NCBI GenBank assembly: GCA_011523485.1
Contig: WTGR01000246.1
Coordinates: 1 to 12,459 of the forward strand
Reading direction: 5' to 3'
Source of the DNA: Acidobacteriota bacterium
Lineage (GTDB): Bacteria; Acidobacteriota; Vicinamibacteria; Vicinamibacterales; UBA8438
Length of the DNA stretch: 12,459 nucleotides
The notes beneath the pieces were generated by a model, which did not search any database, was not told the origin of the DNA, and saw only the letters and a program-made list of their open reading frames with translations. This document shows, piece after piece, positions 1-8,181 of this stretch (positions are counted from its first letter, which is position 1; every line of letters begins with the position of its first letter). A program made the translations under genes and the position numbers.

Positions 1-1698
1 CTGTTCGGCAGCGGGCAGACGCTCGGCATCTTCCAGTTCGAGAGCTCCGGCATGCGCGAGACGCTGCGCAAGGCCAAGCCGCAGCGGTTCGAGGACCTCA
101 TCGCCCTGAACGCGCTCTACCGCCCGGGCCCGCTCGGCGCCGGGGTCATCGACACCTTCATCGACCGCAAGGACGGCAAGGAGGAGATCGAGTACGACAC
201 GCCGAAGCTCGAGCCGATTCTGCACGGCACCTACGGCGTGATCGCCTACCAGGAGCAGGTCATGCGCATCGCCAGCGACCTGGCCGGCTTCACGATGGGC
301 GAGGCCGACGTGCTGCGCAAGGCGATGGGCAAGAAGATCGCGTCGGTGATGGAAGCCCAGCGCGAGAAGTTCCTGACCGGTGCCGTCGAGCGGGGTCTCG
401 CCGCGGAAGTCGCCAGGAAGATCTGGGACCTGATGGAGTACTTCGCCGGCTACGGGTTCAACAAGAGCCATTCGGCGGCATACGCGCTCCTCGCCTACCA
501 GACCGCGTACCTGAAAGCGAACCACCCGGCGTGCTTCATGGCCGCGCTGCTGACGATCGAGCGGCAGAACACCGACAAGGTCGCGCTGTACCTGGGCGAA
601 TGCCGGGATCTCGGGGTGAGCGTCCTGCCCCCCGACGTCAACGAGAGCGAATGGGCGTTCACCGTGACGCCGGCGGGCGTCCGGTTCGGGCTCGGCGCGA
701 TCAAGAACGTCGGCGACGGCGCGGTCGAATCGATTCTGGCGGCGCGCCGGGAGTCCGGGCGGCTCACGTCGCTGAACCGACTGTGCGAGGACGTGGACCT
801 GCGGCTGGTCAACAAGCGGGTCCTGGAGAGCCTCGTCAAGGCGGGCGCGTTCGACGGCCTCTGCGGAGACGACGCAGCGAGTGGCAACGGCGCCGACCGG
901 CGCCGGCGTTCGGCGCAGCTTCTCGCGGCGGTCGACGGCGCGATCGAGCACGGCAGCCGGCGCCAGCGGAACCGCGACCGCGGGCAGCACGAGCTGTTCG
1001 GAGAATCGGAAGCCCTTCAGGCGGACGGAACCGCGATGCGGCTGCCGGACGTGCCGTCGTGGACCGAGGGCGAGCAGCTCGCGTTCGAGAAGGAGGCGCT
1101 CGGCCTGTACCTCAGCGGCCACCCCATCGATCGGTTTCGCAGGGAGCTGGACCGGGCCGGTGTGCGGGCGATAGAGACGCTGGACCAGCCCGCGGCATCG
1201 GCCACGGTCGCCGGCATCGTCAGCCAGCGGCGGGACCTGAAGACGAAGAAGGGCGATCCGATGGCGGTGGTCACCGTCGAGGACCGCGGGGGACGCCTCG
1301 AAGCGGTCGTCTTTCCGGAGGCATTCCGCAAGTACGGCCGGCTGCTGGACGTGGACGCCCTGGTCACCGTCAACGGCAAGCTGGAAATCGACGAGGACAC
1401 GGCCCGGCTGATGGTGAGCGAGGTGCGCCCGGTGGACGCCCTGCTGAGCGCCGCCGGTCGGCCGCTGGCGATTCGCCTCGCGGCCCCGCCGGCGGACCGG
1501 GGCACCCTGGAGGCCCTCAGGAACGTCTTCGGCCGCCATCCCGGCAACGGACGCGTCGCCCTGGAGATCGAGCTCCGCGGCCAGAGCCCGCCGCTGCGGG
1601 TGCGCGCGCGCCTGAATCGCGTCCGCGTGCAGCCGTCGGATCGACTGGCGGAGGACGTCGAGAAGGTGTGTGGAAAGGGCGCCCTCTCGTGGGGCTAG
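1..1698 (+). CDS. dnaE: DNA polymerase III alpha subunit, C-terminal part (5' end outside window)
   Basis: Catalytic subunit of the replicative DNA polymerase. The frame is open from base 1 (GQTLGIFQFES, then SGMRE), so the Met at 52 is internal and the N-terminal PHP and palm regions lie upstream. The visible 565 residues hold, in order, the fingers region (ALYRPGPLG, then YGVIAYQEQVM and FTMGEADVLRKAMGKK), the KSHSAAYALLAYQTAYLK segment, a helix-hairpin-helix region (FGLGAIKNVGDGAVESI), and the QHELF pentapeptide at nt 985-999. An OB fold (about nt 1198-1430) and the usual C-terminal domain follow, ending at TAG 1696-1698. QHELF fits the QxxLF-type clamp-binding consensus and sits where the internal sliding-clamp motif of DnaE is expected, between the HhH and OB domains; its function here is inferred. 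The region around it (nt 870-980) is Arg/Gly-rich and poorly conserved in appearance. No frameshift is seen. Confidence 0.96.
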   Translation: MFGSGQTLGIFQFESSGMRETLRKAKPQRFEDLIALNALYRPGPLGAGVIDTFIDRKDGKEEIEYDTPKLEPILHGTYGVIAYQEQVMRIASDLAGFTMGEADVLRKAMGKKIASVMEAQREKFLTGAVERGLAAEVARKIWDLMEYFAGYGFNKSHSAAYALLAYQTAYLKANHPACFMAALLTIERQNTDKVALYLGECRDLGVSVLPPDVNESEWAFTVTPAGVRFGLGAIKNVGDGAVESILAARRESGRLTSLNRLCEDVDLRLVNKRVLESLVKAGAFDGLCGDDAASGNGADRRRRSAQLLAAVDGAIEHGSRRQRNRDRGQHELFGESEALQADGTAMRLPDVPSWTEGEQLAFEKEALGLYLSGHPIDRFRRELDRAGVRAIETLDQPAASATVAGIVSQRRDLKTKKGDPMAVVTVEDRGGRLEAVVFPEAFRKYGRLLDVDALVTVNGKLEIDEDTARLMVSEVRPVDALLSAAGRPLAIRLAAPPADRGTLEALRNVFGRHPGNGRVALEIELRGQSPPLRVRARLNRVRVQPSDRLAEDVEKVCGKGALSWG

Positions 1699-1743
1699 GA
1701 GTCTGCGCCGCAGAACGCAGCGCAGCGAAGTGCCGCGGCGCAG
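1698..1743 (+). repeat. Palindromic intergenic repeat, copy A (dnaE-recJ gap)
   Basis: Directly after the dnaE stop, CTGCGCCGC (1703-1711) is the perfect reverse complement of GCGGCGCAG (1735-1743), giving a 9-bp stem with a 23-nt loop. The left end, GGAGTCTGCGCCGC (1698-1711), recurs exactly on the opposite strand at 8665-8652. Including the next four bases the match is 17 of 18. This suggests a dispersed palindromic element. A role as transcription attenuator or RNA-stabilising stem is possible; there is no U-tract typical of an intrinsic terminator. Confidence 0.5.
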
Positions 1744-1766
1744 GGTCATGGAGTTGGGGGGATGGG

Positions 1767-1796
1767 CCGAAACGGCGAGCCAGCGAGTCGTTTCGG
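1767..1796 (+). promoter_or_regulatory. Hairpin just upstream of the recJ ribosome binding site
   Basis: CCGAAACG (1767-1774) pairs perfectly with CGTTTCGG (1789-1796). Two more pairs are possible inside the stem (G1775-U1788 wobble, C1776-G1787). The stem ends 6 nt before the AGGAG that precedes the GTG start at 1816, so it could influence recJ translation or act as a weak terminator of dnaE transcripts. The function is inferred from position only. Confidence 0.35.
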
Positions 1797-1802
1797 GGCG
1801 CC

Positions 1803-1807
1803 AGGAG
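1803..1807 (+). promoter_or_regulatory. Ribosome binding site deciding the recJ start
   Basis: AGGAG lies 8 nt before GTG 1816. The upstream in-frame ATG at 1762 has a run of G directly against it and no properly spaced Shine-Dalgarno sequence. An ATG start would also place the 1767-1796 hairpin inside the coding region. Confidence 0.55.
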
Positions 1808-1815
1808 CCTTTGCC

Positions 1816-3549
1816 GTGCGCGATGAGACGGCGCTGCGGGGGGCGATCTGGCGCCACGTGGAGTGCGACGTCCCGGCGGTGGAACGACTCCGCCGGGAGC
1901 TGTCGGTGCACCCGCTCGTAGCCCGTCTGCTCGTCCAGCGCGGCGTCTCGGACCCGGACGCGGCGCGCCGGTTCCTGCACCCCAGCCTCGACGACCTGCA
2001 CGACCCGTCTCGTCTTGCGGACCTCGACCGCGCCGTCGATCGGCTCCTCCGCGCCGTGGCGCGACGCGAACCGATCGCGGTGCACGGCGACTACGATGCC
2101 GATGGGGTCAGCTCCACCGTCATGCTGCGGCGCACCCTCGAGCTTCTGGAGGGTGACGTGACGCATTTCATCCCCGAGCGCCTGCAGGACGGCTACGGGC
2201 TGCATGCCGAGACGGTCGAGCGTCTGCATGCGCAGGGTATTCGGGTCATGGTGTCGGTGGACTGCGGCATTCGCAGCATGGACGCGGCGAAGCGCGCCGG
2301 CGAGCTGGGTCTCGATCTGATCGTCACGGACCACCACGAGCCGGACGCGGCCATTCCGCCGGCGTTCGCGGTGCTGAATCCGCGCCGTCCGGACTGCCCC
2401 TACCCGGACAAGGATCTGGCCGGAGTCGGCGTGACGTTCAAGCTCGTGCAGGCGCTGTGCCGGCGTACCGGCCGCACGCCCTGGCTGCAGGGCTTCGTCA
2501 AGCTGGCGGCCATCGGTACGCTTGCCGACGCGGTGCCGCTGCGGGGCGAGAACCGCGTTCTGGCCCGGGTCGGGCTCGATCGCCTGTCAGCGGGGCCCCA
2601 CACGGTCGGGCTGCAGGCGTTGCTGGAGGCGAGCGGACTGAGGGGGCGCAGGATCGCCAGCGACGACGTGGCGTTCCAGGTGGCGCCGCGCATCAACGCG
2701 GCCGGCCGCATGAGCTCGGCGGATCTCGCGGCCCGGCTCCTGCTGGCGACGGGCGCCGCGGCGGCAGGAGAGGCACGGGAGCTGGCCGGTTCACTGGACG
2801 CCGAGAACGCGCGGCGGCGCGAAGAGGAGAGCGCGATCGTGGCCGATGCCCGCAGGGTCATCGAACGCGATCCGGACATCGGCGCGCAGAACCTGCTGGT
2901 GGTGTGGGCCGACGGCTGGCACCGCGGCGTGATCGGCATCGTGGCGTCGAAGCTCGTCGAGACGTTCGGCCGGCCGGCAATCGTGCTGTCGGTGGACGGG
3001 GATGAAGCGCACGGCTCGGGCAGGAGCATTCCGGGATTCGATCTCCTCGCCGCGCTGGAGCACAGCGCCGACCTGTTCGTGCGCTTCGGGGGGCACAAGC
3101 AGGCGGCCGGCATGGCGATCGAGTCGGGGCGCCTGAAGGAAATGCGGCGCAGGCTGGCCGCCTACGCCAACGAGAGGCTCGATCCGCGGGATCTCGTGCC
3201 GCGGCTGACCGTGGATGCCCCGTTGGCGCTCACGGACGTGCGCGAGGGGCTGCTTCGAGATCTGGCCGAGCTGGAACCGTTTGGCAGAGGAAATCTGCGG
3301 CCCGTGTTCCAGGCCGAGCCGGTAGAGGTTTCGGAGGGGCCCCACACGATGAAGCAGAACCACCTCCGCATGACGATCCGGCAGGGACGCGCGGCGTTTC
3401 CGGCCGTCGCCTGGAGAGCGGCCCCCAGAGCCGCCGTCCTCGAGCGGCACCGCGCCCGGCTGAGCCTGGCGTTCTCGCTCGACCGGAGCACGTACAAGGG
3501 AAACGACTTCATCCAGTTGCGCGTTGCCGACGCGGTCGGGCTAGAGTGA
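1816..3549 (+). CDS. recJ: Single-stranded-DNA-specific 5'-3' exonuclease RecJ
   Basis: DHH-family exonuclease that degrades single-stranded DNA 5' to 3' in RecFOR recombination, mismatch repair and base-excision repair, in the cytoplasm. From GTG 1816 it is 577 residues, normal for bacterial RecJ. Visible family motifs are DYDADG (from residue 92, metal binding), VSVDCGI, TDHHE (D172-H173-H174) followed by a conserved LNPRR, and the DHHA1-type GSGRSIPGFDL and RFGGHKQAAG (His427). A C-terminal RecJ OB-like domain follows (FGRGNLRPVFQ onward). All catalytic motifs look intact. The GTG start is chosen for its AGGAG; ATG 1762 (595 residues) is the alternative. It lies 117 nt after dnaE and 7 nt before the Lpt-like gene, suggesting co-transcription with the latter. 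Confidence 0.95.
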   Translation: MRDETALRGAIWRHVECDVPAVERLRRELSVHPLVARLLVQRGVSDPDAARRFLHPSLDDLHDPSRLADLDRAVDRLLRAVARREPIAVHGDYDADGVSSTVMLRRTLELLEGDVTHFIPERLQDGYGLHAETVERLHAQGIRVMVSVDCGIRSMDAAKRAGELGLDLIVTDHHEPDAAIPPAFAVLNPRRPDCPYPDKDLAGVGVTFKLVQALCRRTGRTPWLQGFVKLAAIGTLADAVPLRGENRVLARVGLDRLSAGPHTVGLQALLEASGLRGRRIASDDVAFQVAPRINAAGRMSSADLAARLLLATGAAAAGEARELAGSLDAENARRREEESAIVADARRVIERDPDIGAQNLLVVWADGWHRGVIGIVASKLVETFGRPAIVLSVDGDEAHGSGRSIPGFDLLAALEHSADLFVRFGGHKQAAGMAIESGRLKEMRRRLAAYANERLDPRDLVPRLTVDAPLALTDVREGLLRDLAELEPFGRGNLRPVFQAEPVEVSEGPHTMKQNHLRMTIRQGRAAFPAVAWRAAPRAAVLERHRARLSLAFSLDRSTYKGNDFIQLRVADAVGLE

Positions 3550-3556
3550 GAAGACG

Positions 3557-5917
3557 ATGGCATCGTGGCAACGTCCTGCGCGGGTAGCGCTCGCGTCCTT
3601 CGCGGTGACGTTCGGCATCACGTTGCTGTACAGCATGCCGGACCGGACCGCTCCGCCCGCCGCGCCCGCGGGCGCCCCGGCCGACCCGCGGGCCGTGATC
3701 GCGAGCCGTGGTGCGCGCATCACGCTCGGCGACGGCTCGGTGATCGTGGCGGATCGGCAGTTCGCCTACGACGACGGCTCCGCCCGGCTGGTCGGCGTCG
3801 AAGTGATCGTGCCCGCCGGCGAGGATCGAACCGACTTCCGGATTCGCAGCGGCGAAGCGTCAGGCGTCGAGGAGACGGGCGAGTGGCGGCTGTCCGGCAC
3901 GGTGACGATCGAGACGGGAGACGGGCTCACCGGCAGCACCTCGGAGGCATCCTATTCCGATGCCACCGGCCTCGTCGCGATGCCCGAGCCCGCGGCTTTC
4001 GAGCAGGGCTGGATGCGCCTGGCCGGTGACGCCGCGCGCTACGATCGGCGCCGCGGCCTCGTGCATCTCGATCGGCGGGCGGTCGTCGAGTTGCGGCTCG
4101 GAACGGGGGGCGACGCGCCCGGTGTCCGGATCGCTTCGGGCAACGCCGAGGTGGATCGGATCGCCGGGCTCATGCGGTTCAGGGACGCCGTCACGGTCGA
4201 AGCGGGCGAGCGCCGCATGCGATCGGACGAGGTGGTCGTTCGTTTCGATCCCGACGCGTCGCGCCTCGACGTGATCGAGTTGACCGGAAACGCGAGCGTG
4301 CTCGGTCGGGACGGCGGGGAATCCGATCTTCGGGAGATGTCCGCCGAGAGGATTGGCGTCTCCTACCGGGACGGCGAGCTCGAGCGCGCGGTCCTGAGCG
4401 GCGGCTCCCGGATTCTGGGAGGCCACGCGGGACCGGGACGGCTCCGCGATCTGTCGGCGCCGGAGATCGCCGTCGACTACGGCGGCGGTGCGCCCGAGCG
4501 GGTGGCGCTGGACGGGGGGGCGCGTATCGAGCTTTTCGGCGATCCGGCCGGCGCAAGTGGATTGACGATTGCCGGACGCGCGATGGACGTGGCGCTGCCG
4601 AGGGGCGGCGCGGCAGTGGACGAGTTGCAGGCGCGGGGAGGCGTGACGCTCGAGTTTCCCGCACGGGAGGGCTCCGTCCGTCGCATTCGGGCGCAGACTC
4701 TGGCGATCGGCCGGGATGCCGGCCAGGGGGAGTCGACATCGCCCCTCGCGGTCGAGCCGTCCCTTCCCTCGACCACGCCCACGGGCGGCGTCGCACCCGG
4801 CGGCGAGGCGCCGCCGGCCGGCGTCGTTGCGACCGGCGTCGAGGTGCCCGCGGGAGGCGGTGCGCCGGGAAGCGGTCTGCTCGCGGTGTTCGACGGGAAC
4901 GTCGAGATGCGGGAATCCGACGCACCACCGGCGGCCGGTGCGGACGACCGCATCATGCGGGCGGATCGGATGGAATCCGTCCTGTCGGAGGGGCTCGCGC
5001 AATTGGCGCAGACGCGTTTCGTCGGAAATGTCAGGCTGGAGTCCGGACGTATCGGGGCAGAGGCCGATGAGGCGAGCTATGCGCCGGACGCCGCGCTGTT
5101 CACACTGCTCGTGTCGGACGCAGCGGATCGAACGCCACGCCTGGACGACCAGCGCGGATTCGTGCAGGCGGAGACGATTGCCATCGGTCTCGACGGACCG
5201 AACATCGAGGCGATCCGCGACGTCAAGGGCGTGTTGGCCGCCGCGGAGGCTGACGGCTCGTCCACCACCGTGCGCCCCGGGCTTTTCGCCGCGGGGCCGC
5301 CGATACACGTCGTGGCGGGGCGGTTCGTCTACGACGCCGCGGAGTCCCTGGCGACGTATTCGGACGGCGCCCGGTTGTGGCAGGGATCCACCGAGTTCCG
5401 GGGCCAGACCGTGCTCCTCGACGAGGCGACGGGAGACATCTCCGCCGAGGGATCCGTGCGCACGCGCACGACCATGCTGCAGAACGACGAGACGGTCGAC
5501 GACGTCGTGGAAACGACCACCGAGGGCCGTGCGGGGACGCTGTTCTTCGACAATCGGAGCCGCCGGGCCACCTACACGACGAACGCCCTGCTGAGCAGCC
5601 CGGGGTTCGTCCTCGGCAGTGATGGCATCGAGCTGTTCCTCCACGACGACGCTCGCACGCTGGCTCGGATCGAGGCCGACGGGGAAGTTGCGCTCGAGCT
5701 GGACGCCCGCAGCGTGACCGGCGACTCGCTGGCGTACGACGACGGCGAGGGCCGCTACGACCTGACCGGCGATCCGGTTCGGGTCGTCGAAGAGATGGAG
5801 GACGGGTGTCGAGAAACGACCGGACGGACCGTGACGTTCTACGCGAATGGGGAATCGATATCCGCCGACGGGCAGTCCGCCGAGCGGACCGCGTCCACGA
5901 GCGCGAGTTGTCGCTAG
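3557..5917 (+). CDS. Large LptC/LptA (OstA-like) LPS-transport protein, apparently a fusion
   Basis: Probable periplasmic bridge component of the Lpt lipopolysaccharide exporter. Residues about 10-27 form one hydrophobic segment (VALASFAVTFGITLLYSM), an inner-membrane anchor or uncleaved signal as in LptC. The rest is predicted periplasmic. The body has many short beta-strand units with patterns such as ADRQFAYDDGSARLVGV, LAVFDGNVEMRES, GRFVYDAAESLATYSDGARLW and GDSLAYDDGEGRYDLTGDPV; the last is typical of the LptA/OstA beta-jellyroll. A Pro/Gly-rich linker (about residues 391-440) divides it. At 786 residues it is about four times the size of E. coli LptC or LptA (each just under 200). Only two cysteines occur, Cys751 and Cys785. 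The start lies 7 nt after the recJ stop; lptB follows after 36 nt, which supports the Lpt assignment. Whether it replaces both LptC and LptA is inference. Another OstA-like surface or periplasmic protein is the alternative. Confidence 0.8.
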   Translation: MASWQRPARVALASFAVTFGITLLYSMPDRTAPPAAPAGAPADPRAVIASRGARITLGDGSVIVADRQFAYDDGSARLVGVEVIVPAGEDRTDFRIRSGEASGVEETGEWRLSGTVTIETGDGLTGSTSEASYSDATGLVAMPEPAAFEQGWMRLAGDAARYDRRRGLVHLDRRAVVELRLGTGGDAPGVRIASGNAEVDRIAGLMRFRDAVTVEAGERRMRSDEVVVRFDPDASRLDVIELTGNASVLGRDGGESDLREMSAERIGVSYRDGELERAVLSGGSRILGGHAGPGRLRDLSAPEIAVDYGGGAPERVALDGGARIELFGDPAGASGLTIAGRAMDVALPRGGAAVDELQARGGVTLEFPAREGSVRRIRAQTLAIGRDAGQGESTSPLAVEPSLPSTTPTGGVAPGGEAPPAGVVATGVEVPAGGGAPGSGLLAVFDGNVEMRESDAPPAAGADDRIMRADRMESVLSEGLAQLAQTRFVGNVRLESGRIGAEADEASYAPDAALFTLLVSDAADRTPRLDDQRGFVQAETIAIGLDGPNIEAIRDVKGVLAAAEADGSSTTVRPGLFAAGPPIHVVAGRFVYDAAESLATYSDGARLWQGSTEFRGQTVLLDEATGDISAEGSVRTRTTMLQNDETVDDVVETTTEGRAGTLFFDNRSRRATYTTNALLSSPGFVLGSDGIELFLHDDARTLARIEADGEVALELDARSVTGDSLAYDDGEGRYDLTGDPVRVVEEMEDGCRETTGRTVTFYANGESISADGQSAERTASTSASCR

Positions 5918-5953
5918 CGTGACCGGCTTCCAGCGCATCGAAGCGTCCGAATC

Positions 5954-6679
5954 ATGGCTCTCCTCAAGACGCTCGCGCTGACGAAGTCGTACGGCAGGCG
6001 AACCGTCGTGCGCGACGTCAGCCTGGATGTGCGCCCCGGCGAGGTGGTCGGACTGCTGGGACCGAACGGCGCCGGCAAGACGACGACCTTCTACATGGTG
6101 GTCGGGCTCACGGCGCCCGATTCCGGCCGCGTGGTGCTCGACGGGCAGGACATCACCGACGATCCCATGTACGTCAGGGCCAAGCAGGGGATCGGCTATC
6201 TCCCGCAGGAGCCGTCCGTCTTTCGCGGGCTCACGGTGGAGCAGAACGTCCTGGCGATCCTCGAGACGCTGAAGCTCTCGCGCGCCGAACGGCGCCGCCG
6301 GGCGGCCGAGCTGCTGGCGGAGCTCAACCTGACGCCGCTGGCGGCGGCGCGGGCGCACTCGCTGTCCGGCGGCGAGCGGCGCCGCGTCGAAATTACCCGG
6401 GCGCTCGTGATGTCGCCCTCCTTCATGCTCCTCGACGAGCCCTTCGCCGGGATCGACCCGATTGCCGTGAGCGACATCCAGGCGATCATCTTTCACCTGA
6501 AGGAACGCGGGATCGGGGTTCTGATGACGGATCACAACGTACGCGAGACGCTGCGGATCACCGACCGCGCCTACATCATTCACGATGGCGGCGTGTTCAG
6601 GAGCGGGACGCCCCAGGAGCTGGCAGGCGACGAAGAGGTCAAGCGCATCTATCTGGGCGCGGGATTTCGTTTGGACTAA
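5954..6679 (+). CDS. lptB: LPS export ABC transporter ATP-binding protein LptB
   Basis: Cytoplasmic ATPase that powers extraction of lipopolysaccharide from the inner membrane, working as a dimer with LptF and LptG (not in this window). At 241 residues it is the normal size. Motifs are Walker A GPNGAGKT (36-43), Q-loop region [20 protein letters not shown], signature LSGGE (from 137), Walker B FMLLDEP with D161-E162, D-loop AGIDP and H-loop His194 in MTDHNVRE. The [17 protein letters not shown] stretch is typical of LptB as opposed to general branched-chain amino acid or drug ATPases. It sits between the LptC/A-like gene and rpoN, the order conserved in many Gram-negative bacteria. No strong Shine-Dalgarno is seen before ATG 5954, so translation may be coupled to the upstream gene. 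Confidence 0.95.
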   Translation: MALLKTLALTKSYGRRTVVRDVSLDVRPGEVVGLLGPNGAGKTTTFYMVVGLTAPDSGRVVLDGQDITDDPMYVRAKQGIGYLPQEPSVFRGLTVEQNVLAILETLKLSRAERRRRAAELLAELNLTPLAAARAHSLSGGERRRVEITRALVMSPSFMLLDEPFAGIDPIAVSDIQAIIFHLKERGIGVLMTDHNVRETLRITDRAYIIHDGGVFRSGTPQELAGDEEVKRIYLGAGFRLD

Positions 6680-6716
6680 GATCGAAGAAGGTGTTCCCCC
6701 GGCCGCCCAGGCATCG

Positions 6717-8162
6717 ATGGCCATTCAGCAGAAGCTCCAGACCCGGCTGTCGCAGAAGCTCATTCTCACGCCGTCGCTGCAGCAGGCAATCAAGCTGCTG
6801 CCGATGCCGACGGTCGAGCTGGTGGACTACATAAACCAGGAAGTCGTCGAGAACCCGGTACTGGAGGAGATTCCGGACGACAGTGCACCCGCGGAACCCG
6901 CCGAGCAGGCTGAAAGGGCCGACACGGATCGGAGCGATACGCGCGACGCCGAACCTGCTGCCGACCAGCAGGACGCCTGGGAGGATGCGGACTACGAGTT
7001 CTTCGGCGACTACCTGGATGACGGCTATCGCCCCCGCACGCCGATCGAGGTCAAGGAGCTCCCGCCGATAGAGAACACCCTGTCGACGGACACGTCGCTG
7101 TCCGACCATCTGCTGCGCCAGCTTGGAGAGCAGACGGACGACGACCGGTTGCGGGAGATTGGGTCCGAGATCGTCGGCAACCTGAACGAGGACGGCTACC
7201 TGGACGCGTCGTTGGACGAAATCGCCTCGATGGGGCCGTGGCCGATCACCGAGGTCGAACGCGTGCTGGCTCGCGTGCAGACGCTCGATCCCGTCGGTGT
7301 CGCGGCGCGCGATCTCCGGGAGTGCCTCCTGTTGCAGATGGAGCAACGCGGCCTCGCAGGGACGCCGTGCGAAACGATAGTCCGGGAGCACCTCTACCTG
7401 CTCGAGCATCGCCGGATGCCGGAGCTCGCACGCAAGCTCGACATGAGCATCGCGACCCTCAAGGAGCACGTCGAGGCGCTGCGCCAGCTCGATCCGAAGC
7501 CGGGCAGTCGGTTGAGCCCCGTCGAGTCACGCTACGTCATTCCCGACGTCTCGGTCATCAAGGTCGAGAACGACTACGTCGTCGTGCTGAACGACGACCG
7601 CGTGCCGCAGCTTCGGATCAGCCCGGTGTACCAGCGCATGATGAGCAAGGCCAGCCGGAGCTCGGAGGAGACGCGCGCGTACGTGAAGAAGAAGGTGGAA
7701 TCCGCGAAGTGGCTGATCAAGTCGGTCCACCAGCGACAGCGGACGATTCACAAGGTCGCGACAAGCATCATCGGCTTCCAGCGGGATTTTCTCGACCACG
7801 GAATCTCGCATCTGCGGCCGCTCGTGTTGCGGCAGGTCGCGGACGACATAGAGATGCACGAATCGACGGTGAGCCGGGTGGTGACGAACAAGTACATGCA
7901 CACGCCGCAGGGCGTGTTCGAGATGAAGTACTTCTTCCACAGCCGCATCAGCAACGCGTACGGTCGCGATGTGTCTTCGGTCCAGGTCAAGGAGCGTATC
8001 CGCAAGATGGTCGACGAGGAGGACAAGCGGAAGCCGTTGAGCGACTCGAAGATCGTGCGCGTGTTGCAGGACGAGGGGCTGGTGCTGGCGCGGCGGACGA
8101 TCGCCAAGTACCGTGAAGAGTTGAAGATCCCGACGTCGAGCCGGCGCCGCGAGCACTATTGA
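6717..8162 (+). CDS. rpoN: RNA polymerase sigma-54 factor
   Basis: Alternative sigma factor that directs RNA polymerase to -24/-12 promoters and needs AAA+ enhancer-binding activators. At 481 residues it is the usual length. It has the Gln/Leu-rich activator-responsive region I (QQKLQTRLSQKLILTPSLQQ, residues about 3-22), an acidic variable region II (about 50-115), the core-binding domain, a helix-turn-helix (VADDIEMHESTVSRVVTNKY, from residue 374) and the RpoN box ARRTIAKYRE (458-467), which reads the -24 element. The start is set by the family's N-terminus. The frame is open further upstream into lptB, but that stretch is not RpoN-like; the AGG 5 nt before the ATG is a weak ribosome site. 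It lies 37 nt after lptB, the commonly conserved neighbour, and 19 nt before the cupin gene. Nothing suggests inactivation. Confidence 0.96.
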   Translation: MAIQQKLQTRLSQKLILTPSLQQAIKLLPMPTVELVDYINQEVVENPVLEEIPDDSAPAEPAEQAERADTDRSDTRDAEPAADQQDAWEDADYEFFGDYLDDGYRPRTPIEVKELPPIENTLSTDTSLSDHLLRQLGEQTDDDRLREIGSEIVGNLNEDGYLDASLDEIASMGPWPITEVERVLARVQTLDPVGVAARDLRECLLLQMEQRGLAGTPCETIVREHLYLLEHRRMPELARKLDMSIATLKEHVEALRQLDPKPGSRLSPVESRYVIPDVSVIKVENDYVVVLNDDRVPQLRISPVYQRMMSKASRSSEETRAYVKKKVESAKWLIKSVHQRQRTIHKVATSIIGFQRDFLDHGISHLRPLVLRQVADDIEMHESTVSRVVTNKYMHTPQGVFEMKYFFHSRISNAYGRDVSSVQVKERIRKMVDEEDKRKPLSDSKIVRVLQDEGLVLARRTIAKYREELKIPTSSRRREHY

Positions 8163-8168
8163 CGGGTC

Positions 8169-8175
8169 GGAGGAG
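8169..8175 (+). promoter_or_regulatory. Strong ribosome binding site fixing the cupin GTG start
   Basis: GGAGGAG lies 6 nt before GTG 8182, within the 19-nt gap after the rpoN stop. It is the best Shine-Dalgarno match in the plus-strand block and supports the non-ATG start. Confidence 0.7.
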
Positions 8176-8181
8176 TCAGCG

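Noticed and set aside
1762..1815. ATG 1762 as recJ start
   Set aside because: No spaced Shine-Dalgarno sequence, and a hairpin lies within this stretch. GTG 1816 has AGGAG at 8 nt. The ATG is kept as an alternative.
531..1826. A 431-codon plus-strand frame inside and beyond dnaE
   Set aside because: The product is Arg/Ala/Gly/Pro-rich low-complexity sequence, typical of an out-of-frame reading of a GC-rich gene; it overlaps a clear DnaE.
6585..6716. Upstream extension of rpoN into lptB
   Set aside because: The frame is open, but the extra 44 residues do not resemble sigma-54 and would overlap the 3' end of lptB; the family N-terminus begins at MAIQQKLQ (6717).
3860..6724. A 954-codon open frame on the minus strand, opposite the LptC/A-like gene and lptB
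   Set aside because: High-GC genes often leave the opposite strand open. Its translation shows no recognisable domain and mirrors codon positions of two genes with clear family motifs on the plus strand.
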